A stretch of 64,000 bases of DNA from an uncultured Oribacterium sp. (GCA_946413525.1 CAMKKZ010000013.1:22016-86015), one strand, 5' to 3'; positions 52,381-62,337 are shown, counted from the first letter of the stretch. Numbers and translations are program-made. Notes: generated by a model from the letters alone, not told the origin.

Positions 52381-54129
52381 TCAGGCCTCCTTTCCTTCCC
52401 CACTGACAAAGGCGTCCTTCGGGCAAAGCTGCTGGCAGACACCGCAGCCCACGCACTGGGTAGAATCCACCCTCGCCTTTCCGTCCTTCATGGAAATGGA
52501 CGGACATCCGATCCTCATGCAGGATTTGCAGCCAATGCACTTATCCGGGTCAACGCGCAGCGGCGGATTATGCTTCACATATTTCAAGAGGGCGCAGGGC
52601 CTCCTGGAAATAATGACAGATGGCTCCGACGCCGCAAGCTCCTCCTTCAGCACGCTGTCACATTGCTTAAGGTCATAGGGATCCACGACCCGTACCCTCT
52701 TAAAGCCCATGGCCCTGCACAGGGCCTCAAGGTCAATCTTGCCCGCGGGATCGCCCCGGAGGTTGAAGCCGGTCGTCGGATTCTGCTGATGCCCCGTCAT
52801 GCCGGTAATGGAATTGTCCAGGATAATGACGGTGGAGTCGGACTGGTTGTACGCGACATTGGCAAGGCCGGTCATGCCCGAATGCATGAACGTGGAATCG
52901 CCGATGACGGCTACTGTCTTCCTGGCCGCCTCCTCCCCCAGCATCTTGTTAAAGCCATGGACCGCGCCGATGGAGGCGCCCATGCACAGCGTCAGCTCAA
53001 TCGCGCCCAGAGGCTGTACCGCTCCCAGGGTATAGCATCCAATGTCGCCAAGCACGGTGCAGTTGTTCTTCCGAAGCGTATAGAAGAGTCCCCTGTGCGG
53101 ACAGCCGGAGCACATGACCGGCGGACGTACGGGAATACTCTCGGGAAGCTCTTTCTCCACCGGCAGCTCCTGTCCAAGCAGCCTTGCCACGAGGTTCTGG
53201 GAAAACTCCCCAACGATGGGGAAGATATCCTTTCCGGAAACCGGGATGCCCAGTGTGCGTACGTGATTCTCGATAATCGGATCCAGCTCCTCCACCACCA
53301 CGAGCCTCTTCACCTTCTGCGCAAAATTGCGGATAAGCTCCGTGGGAAGGGGGTTCGTCATTCCCAGCTTCAGGACGGAAACATTATCTCCGAAAACCTC
53401 CCGGACATATTGGTAGGAAGTGGACGCGGTGATGATTCCAAGCTCATCATTCGATTCACACAACTCCATCCGGTTCAGGGGGGAAGTCTCCGCGTAACGT
53501 GCCAGGTCCTCCATCCTCTTCTCCACCAGAGGATGCCGCTTTTTCGCGTTTCCGGGCATCATGACGTACTTCGCGATATTCTTCTCATACGCTTTCAGGG
53601 GCACCTGCCGTTCACCCGTTTCCACCACCGACTGCGAGTGGGCGACCCTGGTGCACATTTTCAAAAGCACCGGGGTGTCAAAGCGCTCGGAAAGCTCAAA
53701 GGCAAGCTTTGTGAATTCAAGCGCCTCCCGCGAGTCGGATGGCTCCAGCATCGGAACCTTCGCGGCAATAGCATGATGCCTGCTGTCCTGCTCGTTCTGG
53801 GAGGAATGCATGCCGGCGTCATCCGCCACGGCGACCACCATTCCAGCGTTAACGCCGGTATAGGACATGGTATACAATGGATCTGCTGCCACATTCAGCC
53901 CCACATGCTTCTGGGCGCAGAAAGACCTGCGGCCGGCCAGGCTCGCGCCGAAGGCAGATTCCATGGCCACCTTTTCATTGGGAGCCCACTCGCAATAGAT
54001 TTCATCGTACTTCGCGGCTTCCTCGCTGATCTCCGTACTCGGGGTCCCCGGATAACTGGAAATAAAGCAGACGCCCGCTTCATAAAGCCCCCGGGCCACT
54101 GCCTTGTTTCCCAACATTAATTCTTTCAT
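52381..54129 (-). CDS. iorA: Indolepyruvate:ferredoxin oxidoreductase, alpha subunit
   Basis: 582 residues. N-terminal pyrimidine-binding domain (GNKAVARGLYEAGV, FISSYPGTPSTEI), C-terminal thiamine-diphosphate domain (MCSGCPHRGLF, DIGCYTLG, GDSTFMHSG) and two ferredoxin-type [4Fe-4S] clusters (CIGCKSCMRIGCP and CVGCGVCQQLCP). Oxidatively decarboxylates aryl-pyruvates from aromatic amino acids to aryl-acetyl-CoA, reducing ferredoxin. Start ATG 54129 behind GGAGAGG. Confidence 0.97.
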   Translation of the reverse strand: MKELMLGNKAVARGLYEAGVCFISSYPGTPSTEISEEAAKYDEIYCEWAPNEKVAMESAFGASLAGRRSFCAQKHVGLNVAADPLYTMSYTGVNAGMVVAVADDAGMHSSQNEQDSRHHAIAAKVPMLEPSDSREALEFTKLAFELSERFDTPVLLKMCTRVAHSQSVVETGERQVPLKAYEKNIAKYVMMPGNAKKRHPLVEKRMEDLARYAETSPLNRMELCESNDELGIITASTSYQYVREVFGDNVSVLKLGMTNPLPTELIRNFAQKVKRLVVVEELDPIIENHVRTLGIPVSGKDIFPIVGEFSQNLVARLLGQELPVEKELPESIPVRPPVMCSGCPHRGLFYTLRKNNCTVLGDIGCYTLGAVQPLGAIELTLCMGASIGAVHGFNKMLGEEAARKTVAVIGDSTFMHSGMTGLANVAYNQSDSTVIILDNSITGMTGHQQNPTTGFNLRGDPAGKIDLEALCRAMGFKRVRVVDPYDLKQCDSVLKEELAASEPSVIISRRPCALLKYVKHNPPLRVDPDKCIGCKSCMRIGCPSISMKDGKARVDSTQCVGCGVCQQLCPKDAFVSGEGKEA

Positions 54130-54278
54130 CTTACCTCTCCTTGCCTCTCCTTTGTTCCCTATTAGCACTTTAACACGCCTTTCATATTTTAATACTTTAA
54201 AGCGTCTAAGTAAATGCCTTTTTTTTCATACCTGCCATAAACCAGAAGGGGTTTCCTGTTCACCCAACGTTCCATAAC

Positions 54279-54494
54279 GGGAGGGTTTTGACGCGCTCTA
54301 AGGAAAAGCGCGTCAAAATCCTCCCTTCGGTCGGACAAACCCTCATTGCCGGGCGGCTAGCCTCGACCCGCAAGCGGGTCAAGGCATTTCCCTCATTGCC
54401 GGGTGGCTAGCCTCGACCCGCGGGCGGGTCAAGGCATTTCCCTCCGGGATTCGCCAAATACGGTCATGAAAAGCCTTGATGGCTTTTCATGACC
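54279..54494. repeat. Hairpin array D with 50-bp tandem duplication
   Basis: A 19-bp stem hairpin (54279-54325), a 50-bp tandem repeat (54341-54390 and 54391-54440) each with GACCCG/CGGGTC stem, and a perfect hairpin 54462-54494 (14-bp arms, loop TTGAT). In the 490-bp gap between iorA and the TerD-like gene; nothing else seen apart from a possible upstream start of the latter. Confidence 0.88.
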
Positions 54495-54619
54495 TATACA
54501 TTTCGTGTATAATACAATACTGTAAAATATCATCTGATATTCGTTATATGTCTAATTGCTTCACAGCAAAGACAGAGCCGGCAGGTTCCGAAGTGTTTCA
54601 AAGAAATGGAGGTTCGTAT

Positions 54620-56194
54620 ATGTTATTCTCCCGGGGAATGCGTGATAAATTAGAAAAATATGTTGACATAAACCGTCCTATCGACATTTCCATATCGATT
54701 TCCGGGCCGTCCGTATATGACTTCTGCTGTTTCGGCCTGGATAATGAGGGGAAGCTCTCGGATGACAGGTACATGGTTTTTTACAACCAAACCTCCTCTC
54801 CTCAGAATGAAATCCTCTTCCATCCCGGCGCGGGCTCCGCCCGTTTCTCCATAAGGCTTTTTGATCTGCCCCAGTCTATCCACAGGCTGCTTTTCACCGC
54901 AAGCATTGATGGAAACGGGATCATGGGCAAAATCTCTAAGCTCAGCTTTTCTCTCTCCCAGAACGGCGGGGAAGCAATCAGCATGAGCCTTTCCGGGACG
55001 GATTTCCGGGAGGAAAAGGCCGTAATAGCCTTTGAAATATACAGAAAACCAGAATGGCGGGCTTCCGCCGTTGCCAGTGGGTTTAATGGAGGCCCTTCCG
55101 CCCTCCTGGCTTCCTTCGGGGGAACGGAGATCCGGAAGGAAGCAAACGCGCGGAACGCCTCTGTCCCAACAAACAACGCCATCCCTTCATCCCATAGCGG
55201 CCAGCCTCACATGCAGGGCCTTGCAGATAAGGCGGGGGACAGACCTTTCGCCCATAACGGGCAGCAGCCTTTCGTGACAAAGAATACCCAAGCCATGCAA
55301 AACGCGCCCTCCCCCCATGGCGGCCACTCAATCCCTGGAAATCGTTACCCGTCTGATGTTTTGGTTCCCTCCCCCCATGGCGGCCAGCCCGTGTCCCTGA
55401 AAAAGACGGAAAAGCAGTTAACCAACGAGCTCATGGGCAAAATCAGCCTGACAAAGGACAAGGCCAAGCTTGAAAAGCATGTCGTCAGCCTTTCGAAATG
55501 CGTTGTCAACCTCAGCAAAAATCAAAAGGTCGACCTGGGCGCGATCAGGGCGAAGGTCGCCGTAGTGCTGGACTACAGCGGCTCCATGTCCCAGCTCTAC
55601 AAAAGCGGGACAGTTCAGAACACCATTAACCGCCTTGTCCCCCTGGGACTGACCTTCGACGACAACGGCTCCATAGATGTCTACCTTTTCCAGTATGATT
55701 ATAGGAAAATTTCCGACCTCACACTTGCAAATTATGAAAATTACGTGGAAGCCGTCGTCCGGAAATCCGGCTATTCGATGGGAGGCACAAACTATGCCCC
55801 CGTGCTGACGGCCATTATAGAAGAAGCGGAGGAAAAAGCAAAATCTCAAACAAAAAAAGGACTTTTCGGATTCGGAAAGCCCGCCGCCCCCGCCAGCGGC
55901 ATGACAGATAACGGGGAGCCATTATTCATCCTGTTTATCACGGACGGTGGGAACGCCGACCGCCGGGCGACAAACGAAATTATCAAAAAATCATCCGAAA
56001 TGAACGTGTTCATACAGTTTATCGGAATAGGAAATGAGAAATTCGAATACCTGATGAGACTTGACAATATGCGCGGCAGAAATCGGGACAACACAGGCTT
56101 CTCAAAAATGCTGGACCTTGAAAAAGCCAGCGACGACGAGCTGTATTCCAACGTACTGAGCCAGTTCTCCGACTGGCTGAATCACCTCCAGTAA
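54620..56194 (+). CDS. TerD-domain and vWA-domain fusion protein (TerF-like)
   Basis: 524 residues. N-terminal part (about 15-175) has the TerD fold signature DISISISGPSVYDFCCFGLD and ISKLSFSLSQNGG. A Ser/Pro/His/Gly linker (about 190-265) contains a threefold HGG(H/Q)P repeat. The C-terminal vWA domain has MIDAS residues in VVLDYSGSMS (about 318) with Thr in SMGGTNYAPV and Asp in FITDGGNAD. Members are cytoplasmic metal-binding proteins linked to tellurite resistance and phage defence. Usually in ter operons with TerD/TerC; none is here. Start ATG 54620 behind GGAGG; the upstream frame is within AT-rich leader. Confidence 0.88.
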   Translation: MLFSRGMRDKLEKYVDINRPIDISISISGPSVYDFCCFGLDNEGKLSDDRYMVFYNQTSSPQNEILFHPGAGSARFSIRLFDLPQSIHRLLFTASIDGNGIMGKISKLSFSLSQNGGEAISMSLSGTDFREEKAVIAFEIYRKPEWRASAVASGFNGGPSALLASFGGTEIRKEANARNASVPTNNAIPSSHSGQPHMQGLADKAGDRPFAHNGQQPFVTKNTQAMQNAPSPHGGHSIPGNRYPSDVLVPSPHGGQPVSLKKTEKQLTNELMGKISLTKDKAKLEKHVVSLSKCVVNLSKNQKVDLGAIRAKVAVVLDYSGSMSQLYKSGTVQNTINRLVPLGLTFDDNGSIDVYLFQYDYRKISDLTLANYENYVEAVVRKSGYSMGGTNYAPVLTAIIEEAEEKAKSQTKKGLFGFGKPAAPASGMTDNGEPLFILFITDGGNADRRATNEIIKKSSEMNVFIQFIGIGNEKFEYLMRLDNMRGRNRDNTGFSKMLDLEKASDDELYSNVLSQFSDWLNHLQ

Positions 56195-56225
56195 AGGCCC
56201 GACAATATTATTCCTGATGAAGGAA

Positions 56226-56266
56226 GGCGGTTCCTCGTTCCGGATTCCACGGAACGAGGAACCGCC
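56226..56266. terminator. Convergent terminator hairpin
   Basis: Perfect 17-bp stem GGCGGTTCCTCGTTCCG with 7-nt loop between two converging genes; a moderately T-rich stretch follows on the minus strand. Confidence 0.65.
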
Positions 56267-56279
56267 CATGGGATGGAAA

Positions 56280-56939
56280 CTATGCAAGCTGGCGGAACGA
56301 GAAAACGCCCCCCTGCTCCGGATAAGCCTTTTCATCCGCAAGGACAAATTCCATTCCCTGGGCACGGCAGGCCGTGGCGTCCTGTATTATGCAGGAGTAA
56401 TAATCATTTCCCGTGTTCTTGTCATGATAAGCCGAAAAAATCCCCTCCATCCTTATCGTCTTTCCGATGTAATCCTCCGGTTCGTACATCATATTGAAGA
56501 CCTCGGAGTAAACCATCGTACTGGACAGGGATGTAAGGTCAACATCGATGCCCTCCGTCCGGCTTAGAACCGCGTCCGCATTCGCCTGCTCTTCAGGCAG
56601 TGGGGCATCTTCCGTCAGTCCGCTTTTACGCGGGTCAGCGCCGGAAGCGTCGCCTTTACCCTTCCCCTCTCCAGAAGCAGCATACGTTTTTTCATCTATG
56701 GCCCCATTGCTAATGCCGGCGGAATCTACCGCTTCAACTACGCCATCTTTGCTAATGCCGGCGGAATCAGCCGACTCATCAGCGGCCTCGCCCCCTTTCC
56801 TGACGGCATTATCCACGACATTTTCCGCTTCGTCCACAAGCTCTCTGTTAATGCCGGCATCATTATCCGCTTTATCTGCGGCATAATCTGTCTCGCCCGC
56901 GAACTCTTTTTTAATGCCGGCAGTATTATCCAAGTGCAA
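56280..56939 (-). pseudogene. Zinc-transport-associated lipoprotein homologue, 5' end replaced by repeats
   Basis: A 219-residue frame. Residues about 130-219 look like a folded domain found next to zinc ABC transporters in Clostridia (TMVYSEVFNMMYEPEDYIGK, IIQDATACRAQGMEF). The first 110 are low complexity with repeats of NAGIN/SAGIS, encoded by a TAATGCCGGC repeat on the DNA. It begins with TTG, a stop lies just upstream and no signal peptide or lipobox is present, although its relatives have one. Probably a broken or rearranged gene. Downstream of znuB on the same strand. Confidence 0.55.
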
Positions 56940-57142
56940 TTTCTAAATTCGTTTACTATATCCCACCATTCTGTGAAATACACCGATGGGCTCATGAAAC
57001 ACTTCTTTATTTCAAACTTGCGGTCATAGAGCCCGCTCCACGAAGGATTATGAAAAATTTCTTTCAAACTTTTGACCACCTGGCTGCATATTGAGCAACA
57101 ATTATTTTATGCAACTTCGGTATATCATCATTACCGTATTTG

Positions 57143-57985
57143 TTATTTGTTGACAACTGCCGCCGCAAGGCAGCAAATTCCAAATGCCGCCGCGTCAACA
57201 GCCACAATCGTTGACCCAACCGGCGTGCCTGCAAGGATGGATAAAATGATACCCAAAAAGGCGCAGGCCACGGACAACACCGCAGAGCATATCGTTACCG
57301 ATCGGAAGCTGTGAAACAGCCTCATCGCGGACAATGCGGGGAAAATGACCAGCGCGGATATGAGGAGCGACCCCACAAGATTCATGGCCAGCACGATGAT
57401 TACCGCAATCACAATGGCAATCATAAGATTATAAGCTTCCACATTGCTCCCTACGGCCCTGGCGAAATCCTCGTCAAATGTCACGGCAAAGATCCTGTTA
57501 TAGCACAGGATAAAGAAGATCACGACCAAAACGGAAAGCATCACACAGATCCAAACCTCCCTCCCCGTCAGGGTCAGAATGGAAGTCGATCCGAAAAGCG
57601 TGCTGCAAACATCGCCTGACAGGTTTGAAGACGTCGAAAAAACATTCATTATAAGATAGCCAAAGGCCAGTGCCCCAACGGAAATCATGGCAATGGCGGC
57701 ATCGCCTTTAATCCTTGTATTCTGGCCCGTCCTGAGCAGGAGGACCGCGCTTGCCACCGTTACGGGAAGCACCAGAAGCATCTCATTTGTAAGGTTCAGC
57801 ACGCTGGCAATGGCCATGGCGCCGAAGGCCACATGGGAAAGCCCGTCGCCGATAAAAGAAAAACGCTTCAGGACCAGCGTCACCCCCAGGAGCGAGGAGC
57901 AAAGGGCAATCAGTACCCCGACAATCAAGGCATACCTTACAAAAGGATATTGAAAATACAGGCCAAGCTTAGCAATCATGCTCAT
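57143..57985 (-). CDS. znuB: Zinc/manganese-type ABC transporter permease
   Basis: 280 residues, polytopic with about eight hydrophobic segments. ABC-3 family phrases: YALIVGVLIALCSSLLG, FSFIGDGLSHVAFGAMA and FDEDFARAVG. Imports zinc or manganese with a binding protein and ATPase. The ATPase gene next to it is truncated, so the transporter may be inactive here. Start chosen at ATG 57985 behind AAGGTGG; the frame is open to 58078 through repeat sequence. Confidence 0.85.
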   Translation of the reverse strand: MSMIAKLGLYFQYPFVRYALIVGVLIALCSSLLGVTLVLKRFSFIGDGLSHVAFGAMAIASVLNLTNEMLLVLPVTVASAVLLLRTGQNTRIKGDAAIAMISVGALAFGYLIMNVFSTSSNLSGDVCSTLFGSTSILTLTGREVWICVMLSVLVVIFFILCYNRIFAVTFDEDFARAVGSNVEAYNLMIAIVIAVIIVLAMNLVGSLLISALVIFPALSAMRLFHSFRSVTICSAVLSVACAFLGIILSILAGTPVGSTIVAVDAAAFGICCLAAAVVNK

Positions 57986-58059
57986 CACCACCTTTCTGCC
58001 ATGCCGTGTCTCATGCATCATCTTCCTGTCGCTCCACGGCTCCCACACCAGCTTTACAA

Positions 58060-58421
58060 GCCATGACTTCCCTATCAAGTTCCTCCGTCATGACCTTCCT
58101 GTCGGACTCCTGCGCCCTGGCCTTCCCATCGGGCTCCTGCGCCATGGCCTTCACATCCAGTTTCTCCATCATAACCTGCCATGATTTCCCCATCGGACTC
58201 CTGCGCCATGGCTTTCCTATCGGACTCCTGCGCCATAACCTGCCCATCGGATCCCCACGCCAAAACCTCCCTATGAAGTTCCTCCGTCATGACCTTCCCA
58301 TCGGACTCCTGCGCCCTGGCCTTCCCATCAGATTACTGCGCCATGATTTCCCCATCGGACTCCCACTCAACGTTTTCCCTGTCAAGTTCCGCCATCACGC
58401 CCTTCCCATCGGACTCCCGCG
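58060..58421. repeat. 27-bp minisatellite between znuC remnant and znuB
   Basis: About twelve units near GCGCCATGGCCTTCCCATCGG + ACTCCT; 27 bp, so one frame encodes repeats of AQESDGKVM. It has no start, and the frame is broken by a TAA. Confidence 0.8.
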
Positions 58422-58619
58422 TTAGGGCACCCCTCCAGCTTCCCGCTGCATCAGGAAAAGGCGTCCCGTCCCGCTTTCCAGGTATTCATCCCTCGAGCCG
58501 AAAAAGACGGAATCGCCGATGTGAAGGATATGGCTTGCATAACGCAGTGCCGCGCCAATATCATGAGAAATCATGATTACCGTGACCCCTTCCTGATTCA
58601 GCCGTGAAATCAAAGCGTA
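58422..58619 (-). pseudogene. znuC: znuC remnant (C-terminal ABC ATPase fragment)
   Basis: About 65 residues matching the end of a zinc-type ABC ATPase: YALISRLNQEG, VTVIMISHDIGAAL with the switch His, and RYASHILHIGD. Walker A, Q-loop and signature motif are absent: an in-frame TAG sits directly before the homology at 58620, and the upstream sequence is unrelated AT-rich DNA. Homology starts sharply there, as expected of a deletion or insertion junction. Confidence 0.85.
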
Positions 58620-58621
58620 CT

Positions 58622-60021
58622 AATAACAATAAGAGAGAGCTCCACCTTTCATACTCATTAATTCAAGCGAGCAGGGAAAAGGATAAATCCAATGCCCTGC
58701 TCACTTCCAACCGGCCCACGCCTGAAAAAACCTCTGGGCTGTTTTCTTTATACGCCATATAACCCTATGCCACAGTAATCCTGCCATATTTCAGAATCTT
58801 CACGCTCTTTGCGGCCGGATCATGGAGCATAGCTCTTCGATTCCCTCATGGCCTTAAAACTCCTTATGGAAACCTTTTAGTTTTTCCCATTACAGATATC
58901 AAAATATACTTTTAATCCGAGGCCAGTTGTCGTACCCGTTACTCTCTTTTTTCAAATATCAACACAGGCTTGTTTCAAATACTACAGATTTTGACGCAAT
59001 TCATCGTTTCCATCCAATATCAACATATTTCACATATTATAAACCAGAAACAGTCATATTAGCAATGTTTTTTTAACAAGCTGTTCATATTCTCCTTTTT
59101 TCGTTTTATCTCTTTTTTTCTCAATCTCATATTCACTGCTATTATGATATTGTTGATACGTCAAAACCTGTACTGTTTGACTCATTCAGGATGATTACCT
59201 TTCAGAATATGAATATGAATCCAAATCCAAATCTGAATCTTCTCAAATAAAACAATCCGTAATGAATCCCTTAAGCCGCTGCCTTTATCTGACAATTCTT
59301 CAATAAATGTTCCATTCCCCTGCCTGAACGCCCTGACGGAAAGCCGTTCCGGGCATGGATAATCCACATTTCTTTCATTTTTATCGCCCGAAGACCCAGG
59401 CAGAATGCAACTCCAAGCATGGAAAATCCTCAGTTTTTCCACTCCCCCCGCCCGAAGACCCGGGCAAAATACCGCTCGGGAAACGGAAAATCACATACAC
59501 ATCAAAAAAGTGTATTAAATCCTCTTTTTACTCAAGCGTAAAGCCGTGAAAAGCAGCGCCGTACAGATGCTCTTCAAACTTCCACATCCCCTGATGGTAC
59601 CCATTGATTGATGTATATGTAATTTTCCACGCCCCGAACAGGTTTCTCCTGCGGTCTCCGGGCAGGGGAATTGAGGCTTTTCTCGTTTTTTACTGCCCAC
59701 AACCCTCTCCTCACTCAGCCTCAGGGCAGGGGAAATAGAACTAACGGCAAGAGCAATAACGTGTGAACAGCAGCCATCGTACGCCTGAATCCATGAACTT
59801 CAAAGCCGCAAGCTTGAAACAAACCTCTGTTTATGATAAAATGTATGAAATGTAAATAATTAATGGAATGAAGGATATCAGGAATACAAAAAATGCGGAA
59901 AATGAAGGATATGCAGAAAATGCAAGAAATATAGAATATACAGAAATGCAAGAAATGCAGGAACTTTAAGAACCACAATATCTTCATTAAATGACAATTG
60001 CAGCATTTTCAGCTTGATTTC
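58622..60021. other. AT-rich non-coding stretch
   Basis: About 1.4 kb with no supportable gene. It contains degenerate ~67-bp repeats (59353-59500 region, containing CGCCCGAAGACCC and GGAAAATC blocks) and otherwise nothing recognised. Probably decayed DNA. Confidence 0.6.
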
Positions 60022-60056
60022 GGCAGAAATGAAAGTTGCAATCTTTCATTTCTGCC
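60022..60056. promoter_or_regulatory. Perfect hairpin in the 5' leader of the Rpn-like gene
   Basis: 14-bp arms GGCAGAAATGAAAG, 7-nt loop, ending a few bases before the GGAGG site of ATG 60070. Could affect translation or stability. Confidence 0.6.
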
Positions 60057-60069
60057 ACGGAGGATTATA

Positions 60070-61164
60070 ATGTCTGAAAACATTGCGTATCAGAACAAGG
60101 ACATTACGAGCAAGTTTGCTGCCGAGTTATTCCGGGAGAAATCCCTTATGGGTTGGGTTCGGGCTTGATGCCCGATACCCAATCCGGCTTCGCCGGACAG
60201 CACTCTTTGAGTGCTGCATTTCGTTACGGAGTTTTGCTGAAAGCAAAACTCCTTCACTGCCGCCTACGGGCTCCAGCTTCCGAAGATTACCGACATACGT
60301 CCCACCAACCTGCCGGCCATCGAGGCAAATGAATTGCGATTGGACAACATCTTCATCTTCGAGGATGGGTCGGCCGGAATCATCGATTATGAAAGCGACT
60401 ATGACTACCTTAGGCAGAATGCAAAGTACCTCGGCTACATAGCACGTATCGTGGAGAGATTCCGTCGGGACGGGAATCCCCTGCACAAGCTCCACCTCAT
60501 CGTGCTGTACACGGCGAACGTAAAAAAGGAATCAGTCAAGCTCTCCTACGACATCGGCTGTCTGCAAATCGAAAAGGAGGCCGGCTTCCTTTCCGAACTC
60601 GATGCTGACACGATTCTCTCCGGGATACGCCGGAAAATGCAGATTGGGGAGAGTCTTAATGAAATCGAACAGATGCAGCTCATCATACTTCCGCTGGCCA
60701 GGAAATCCAGGAAAAAGAAGCTGGAAACCTTAAAGGAAGGAATCGAAATTGCAAAGAATATCGCGGACGAAGGGCTGAGCGTCCTGCTGCTTTCCGCAAT
60801 GGTGGTTTTTTCAGACAAGATCATAGACGCGACGACATCAGAAAATGTCAGGAGGTGGATTCAGATGACGAAGGTTGGAAGACTCTTTGAGGAAGAGAAA
60901 ATCGAGGCTCTCAAGGCGCTTGAACAGAAGAAGGACGAGGAGCGGGTTCGGGAACTCAGGGCAAAGGACGAGGAACTCAAGGCAAAGGACGAAGAGAAGG
61001 TTCGGGAACTCAGGGCAAAGGACGAGGAACTCAAGGCAAAGGACGAGAGCTTTGCCACAAAGCTTATGAAAGAAACGAACCTCACCGATGACGAGATTTT
61101 GAAAATTGTTGACGTCTTCTCCCCGCTGCAAATCCGGGAAATGCGGAAGCGCGTTGCGGGCTGA
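60070..61164 (+). pseudogene. Rpn-family nuclease/transposase-like gene interrupted by a hairpin array
   Basis: Starts at ATG 60070 behind GGAGG with the family N-terminus (ENIAYQNKDITSKFAAELF), then is broken at 60151-60263. It continues in the same frame with YGLQLPKITDIRPTNLPAIE and LRLDNIFIFEDGSAGIIDYE and on to a C-terminal ETNLTDDEILKIVDVFS. Residues about 215-250 repeat RAKDEELKAKDEE in a coiled-coil manner. Three TGA codons lie in frame within the insert. The longer downstream frame (60334-61164, 276 residues) might still be translated. Rpn proteins are PD-(D/E)xK-type recombination-promoting nucleases. Confidence 0.8.
60151..60263. repeat. Hairpin array E inserted in a coding region
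   Basis: Four hairpins: 60151-60185 (14/16-nt arms, loop TTGAT), 60184-60196 (CCGGC-TTC-GCCGG), 60198-60216 (loop TTT) and 60228-60252 (10-bp arms, loop TGAAA). The flanks read as one continuous frame if the insert is removed. Confidence 0.8.
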
Positions 61165-61690
61165 ATTCAATGGTGGAAGCGCATAGCGGGCTGAATTAAT
61201 TCTAAAGACACTGCCCTTGCCCCAAAAGGGACAAGGGCGGCATACGCAGCAAAAATTTCCACCTGTACGGTTGAATGACCTGAAGACCATTCTGAATTCC
61301 CCTGAATTCGAAAAACTGCCCGCTTCGCGTGCTTAACGATTTTGGCATGTTTCAACTTGAGCGGAATAAAGCATCTATGAGAATACCAGAAATATCGCAT
61401 AAATATGCGGTTTTTTAGGTAGTCAGAAAGAAATTTTATTCCGCTGGATTCCGTAGTATTTGAGACATGCCACGATTTGCTTCGCAAATCGTTTTGCTCA
61501 TTTAAGGGTATGTTGCTCATCCAAAGCGATAATCTGATTACAGTAAACTGTATCAAAATATCGCTTTGGATGACTAACGTAAAGGTGGAAAAATTCCCGG
61601 AATTGTCGTAAGCATTATCGAACAAAAGTTTTGTTCTGTATATAAGGGAATTATTTGCCCATATTTCTTTAAAATCAGACGTTGACAGGA
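61165..61690. other. Non-coding stretch with hairpins
   Basis: No supportable gene; hairpins around 61212-61232 and 61483-61503 (CGATTTGC-TTCG style), and an inverted repeat of GCGATAATC/ATATCGC type at 61528-61570. A 152-codon minus frame (61167-61625) lacks a ribosome binding site and family features. Confidence 0.5.
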
Positions 61691-61780
61691 TTTGCTTTTG
61701 AACTTATGAGCGTTACAGCCTCTTCCCTTCTATACGAAGAATGCCAAATATACACTCCTCGTGAATACAAGTCATGAGCA

Positions 61781-62130
61781 TTATGAAAGCCTCTTCTCTT
61801 CCGTACCCTCCGCCCCTTCCTGCACCCGGCGGCGGAACGTGCTCTCCGATATTCCAAGCTGCTTCGCAGCCTTCCTGCAGGACAGCCTCCCTTCCCTCCA
61901 CGCGCTGCAGACCATGCCATAGTTTTGCAAATACTGCTTTTTCGGCCTGCCGAAACGAACGCCCCGGGCCCTGGCCTGCTCTATCCCTTCCTTCTGCCGC
62001 TGCCTGATGAAATCCCTCTCCTGATGGGCCACAAAAGACAGGATCTGCAGCGTAATGTCCGCCACAAAACTCCCCAGAAGGTCATTTTCCCTCCTTGTAT
62101 CCAAAAGTGGCATGTCCAGCACCACGAATG
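61781..62130 (-). pseudogene. Serine recombinase (resolvase/invertase) C-terminal remnant
   Basis: About 115 residues: VVLDMPLLDTR, SFVADITLQILSFVAHQERD, IRQRQKEGIEQARARGVRFG and a C-terminal HTH (RKAAKQLGISESTFRRRV). The catalytic Ser domain is missing at the 5' side, so it is inactive. Points to a past mobile element at the right edge. Confidence 0.85.
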
Positions 62131-62337
62131 TAAGGAATAGTAATCGTGATAGCAAATTATGATATTCAAGGCTTTCTGCTTTATCCCGATTGCTACTTTT
62201 GATAAATTATACACCGTTTTCAGATTTTTTAGAACCAAAACAGAACCACCGAAAGCATATAGCACTTACCTTATTTCTTTAAGGGTAAAAAGGGGATCAG
62301 GAGCTTCTTATCCTCCTGTCTGTTATATTCACGTGAT

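Noticed and set aside
52315..54120. 601-codon plus-strand frame opposite iorA
   Set aside because: Antisense to a gene with clear Fe-S and thiamine motifs.
56738..57079. 113-codon minus frame upstream of the zinc-associated remnant
   Set aside because: The first 47 codons look protein-like, but the rest is a shadow of the repeat and no family was recognised.
58011..58290. Overlapping minus frames with AQESDGK repeats
   Set aside because: Products of the 27-bp minisatellite in different frames.
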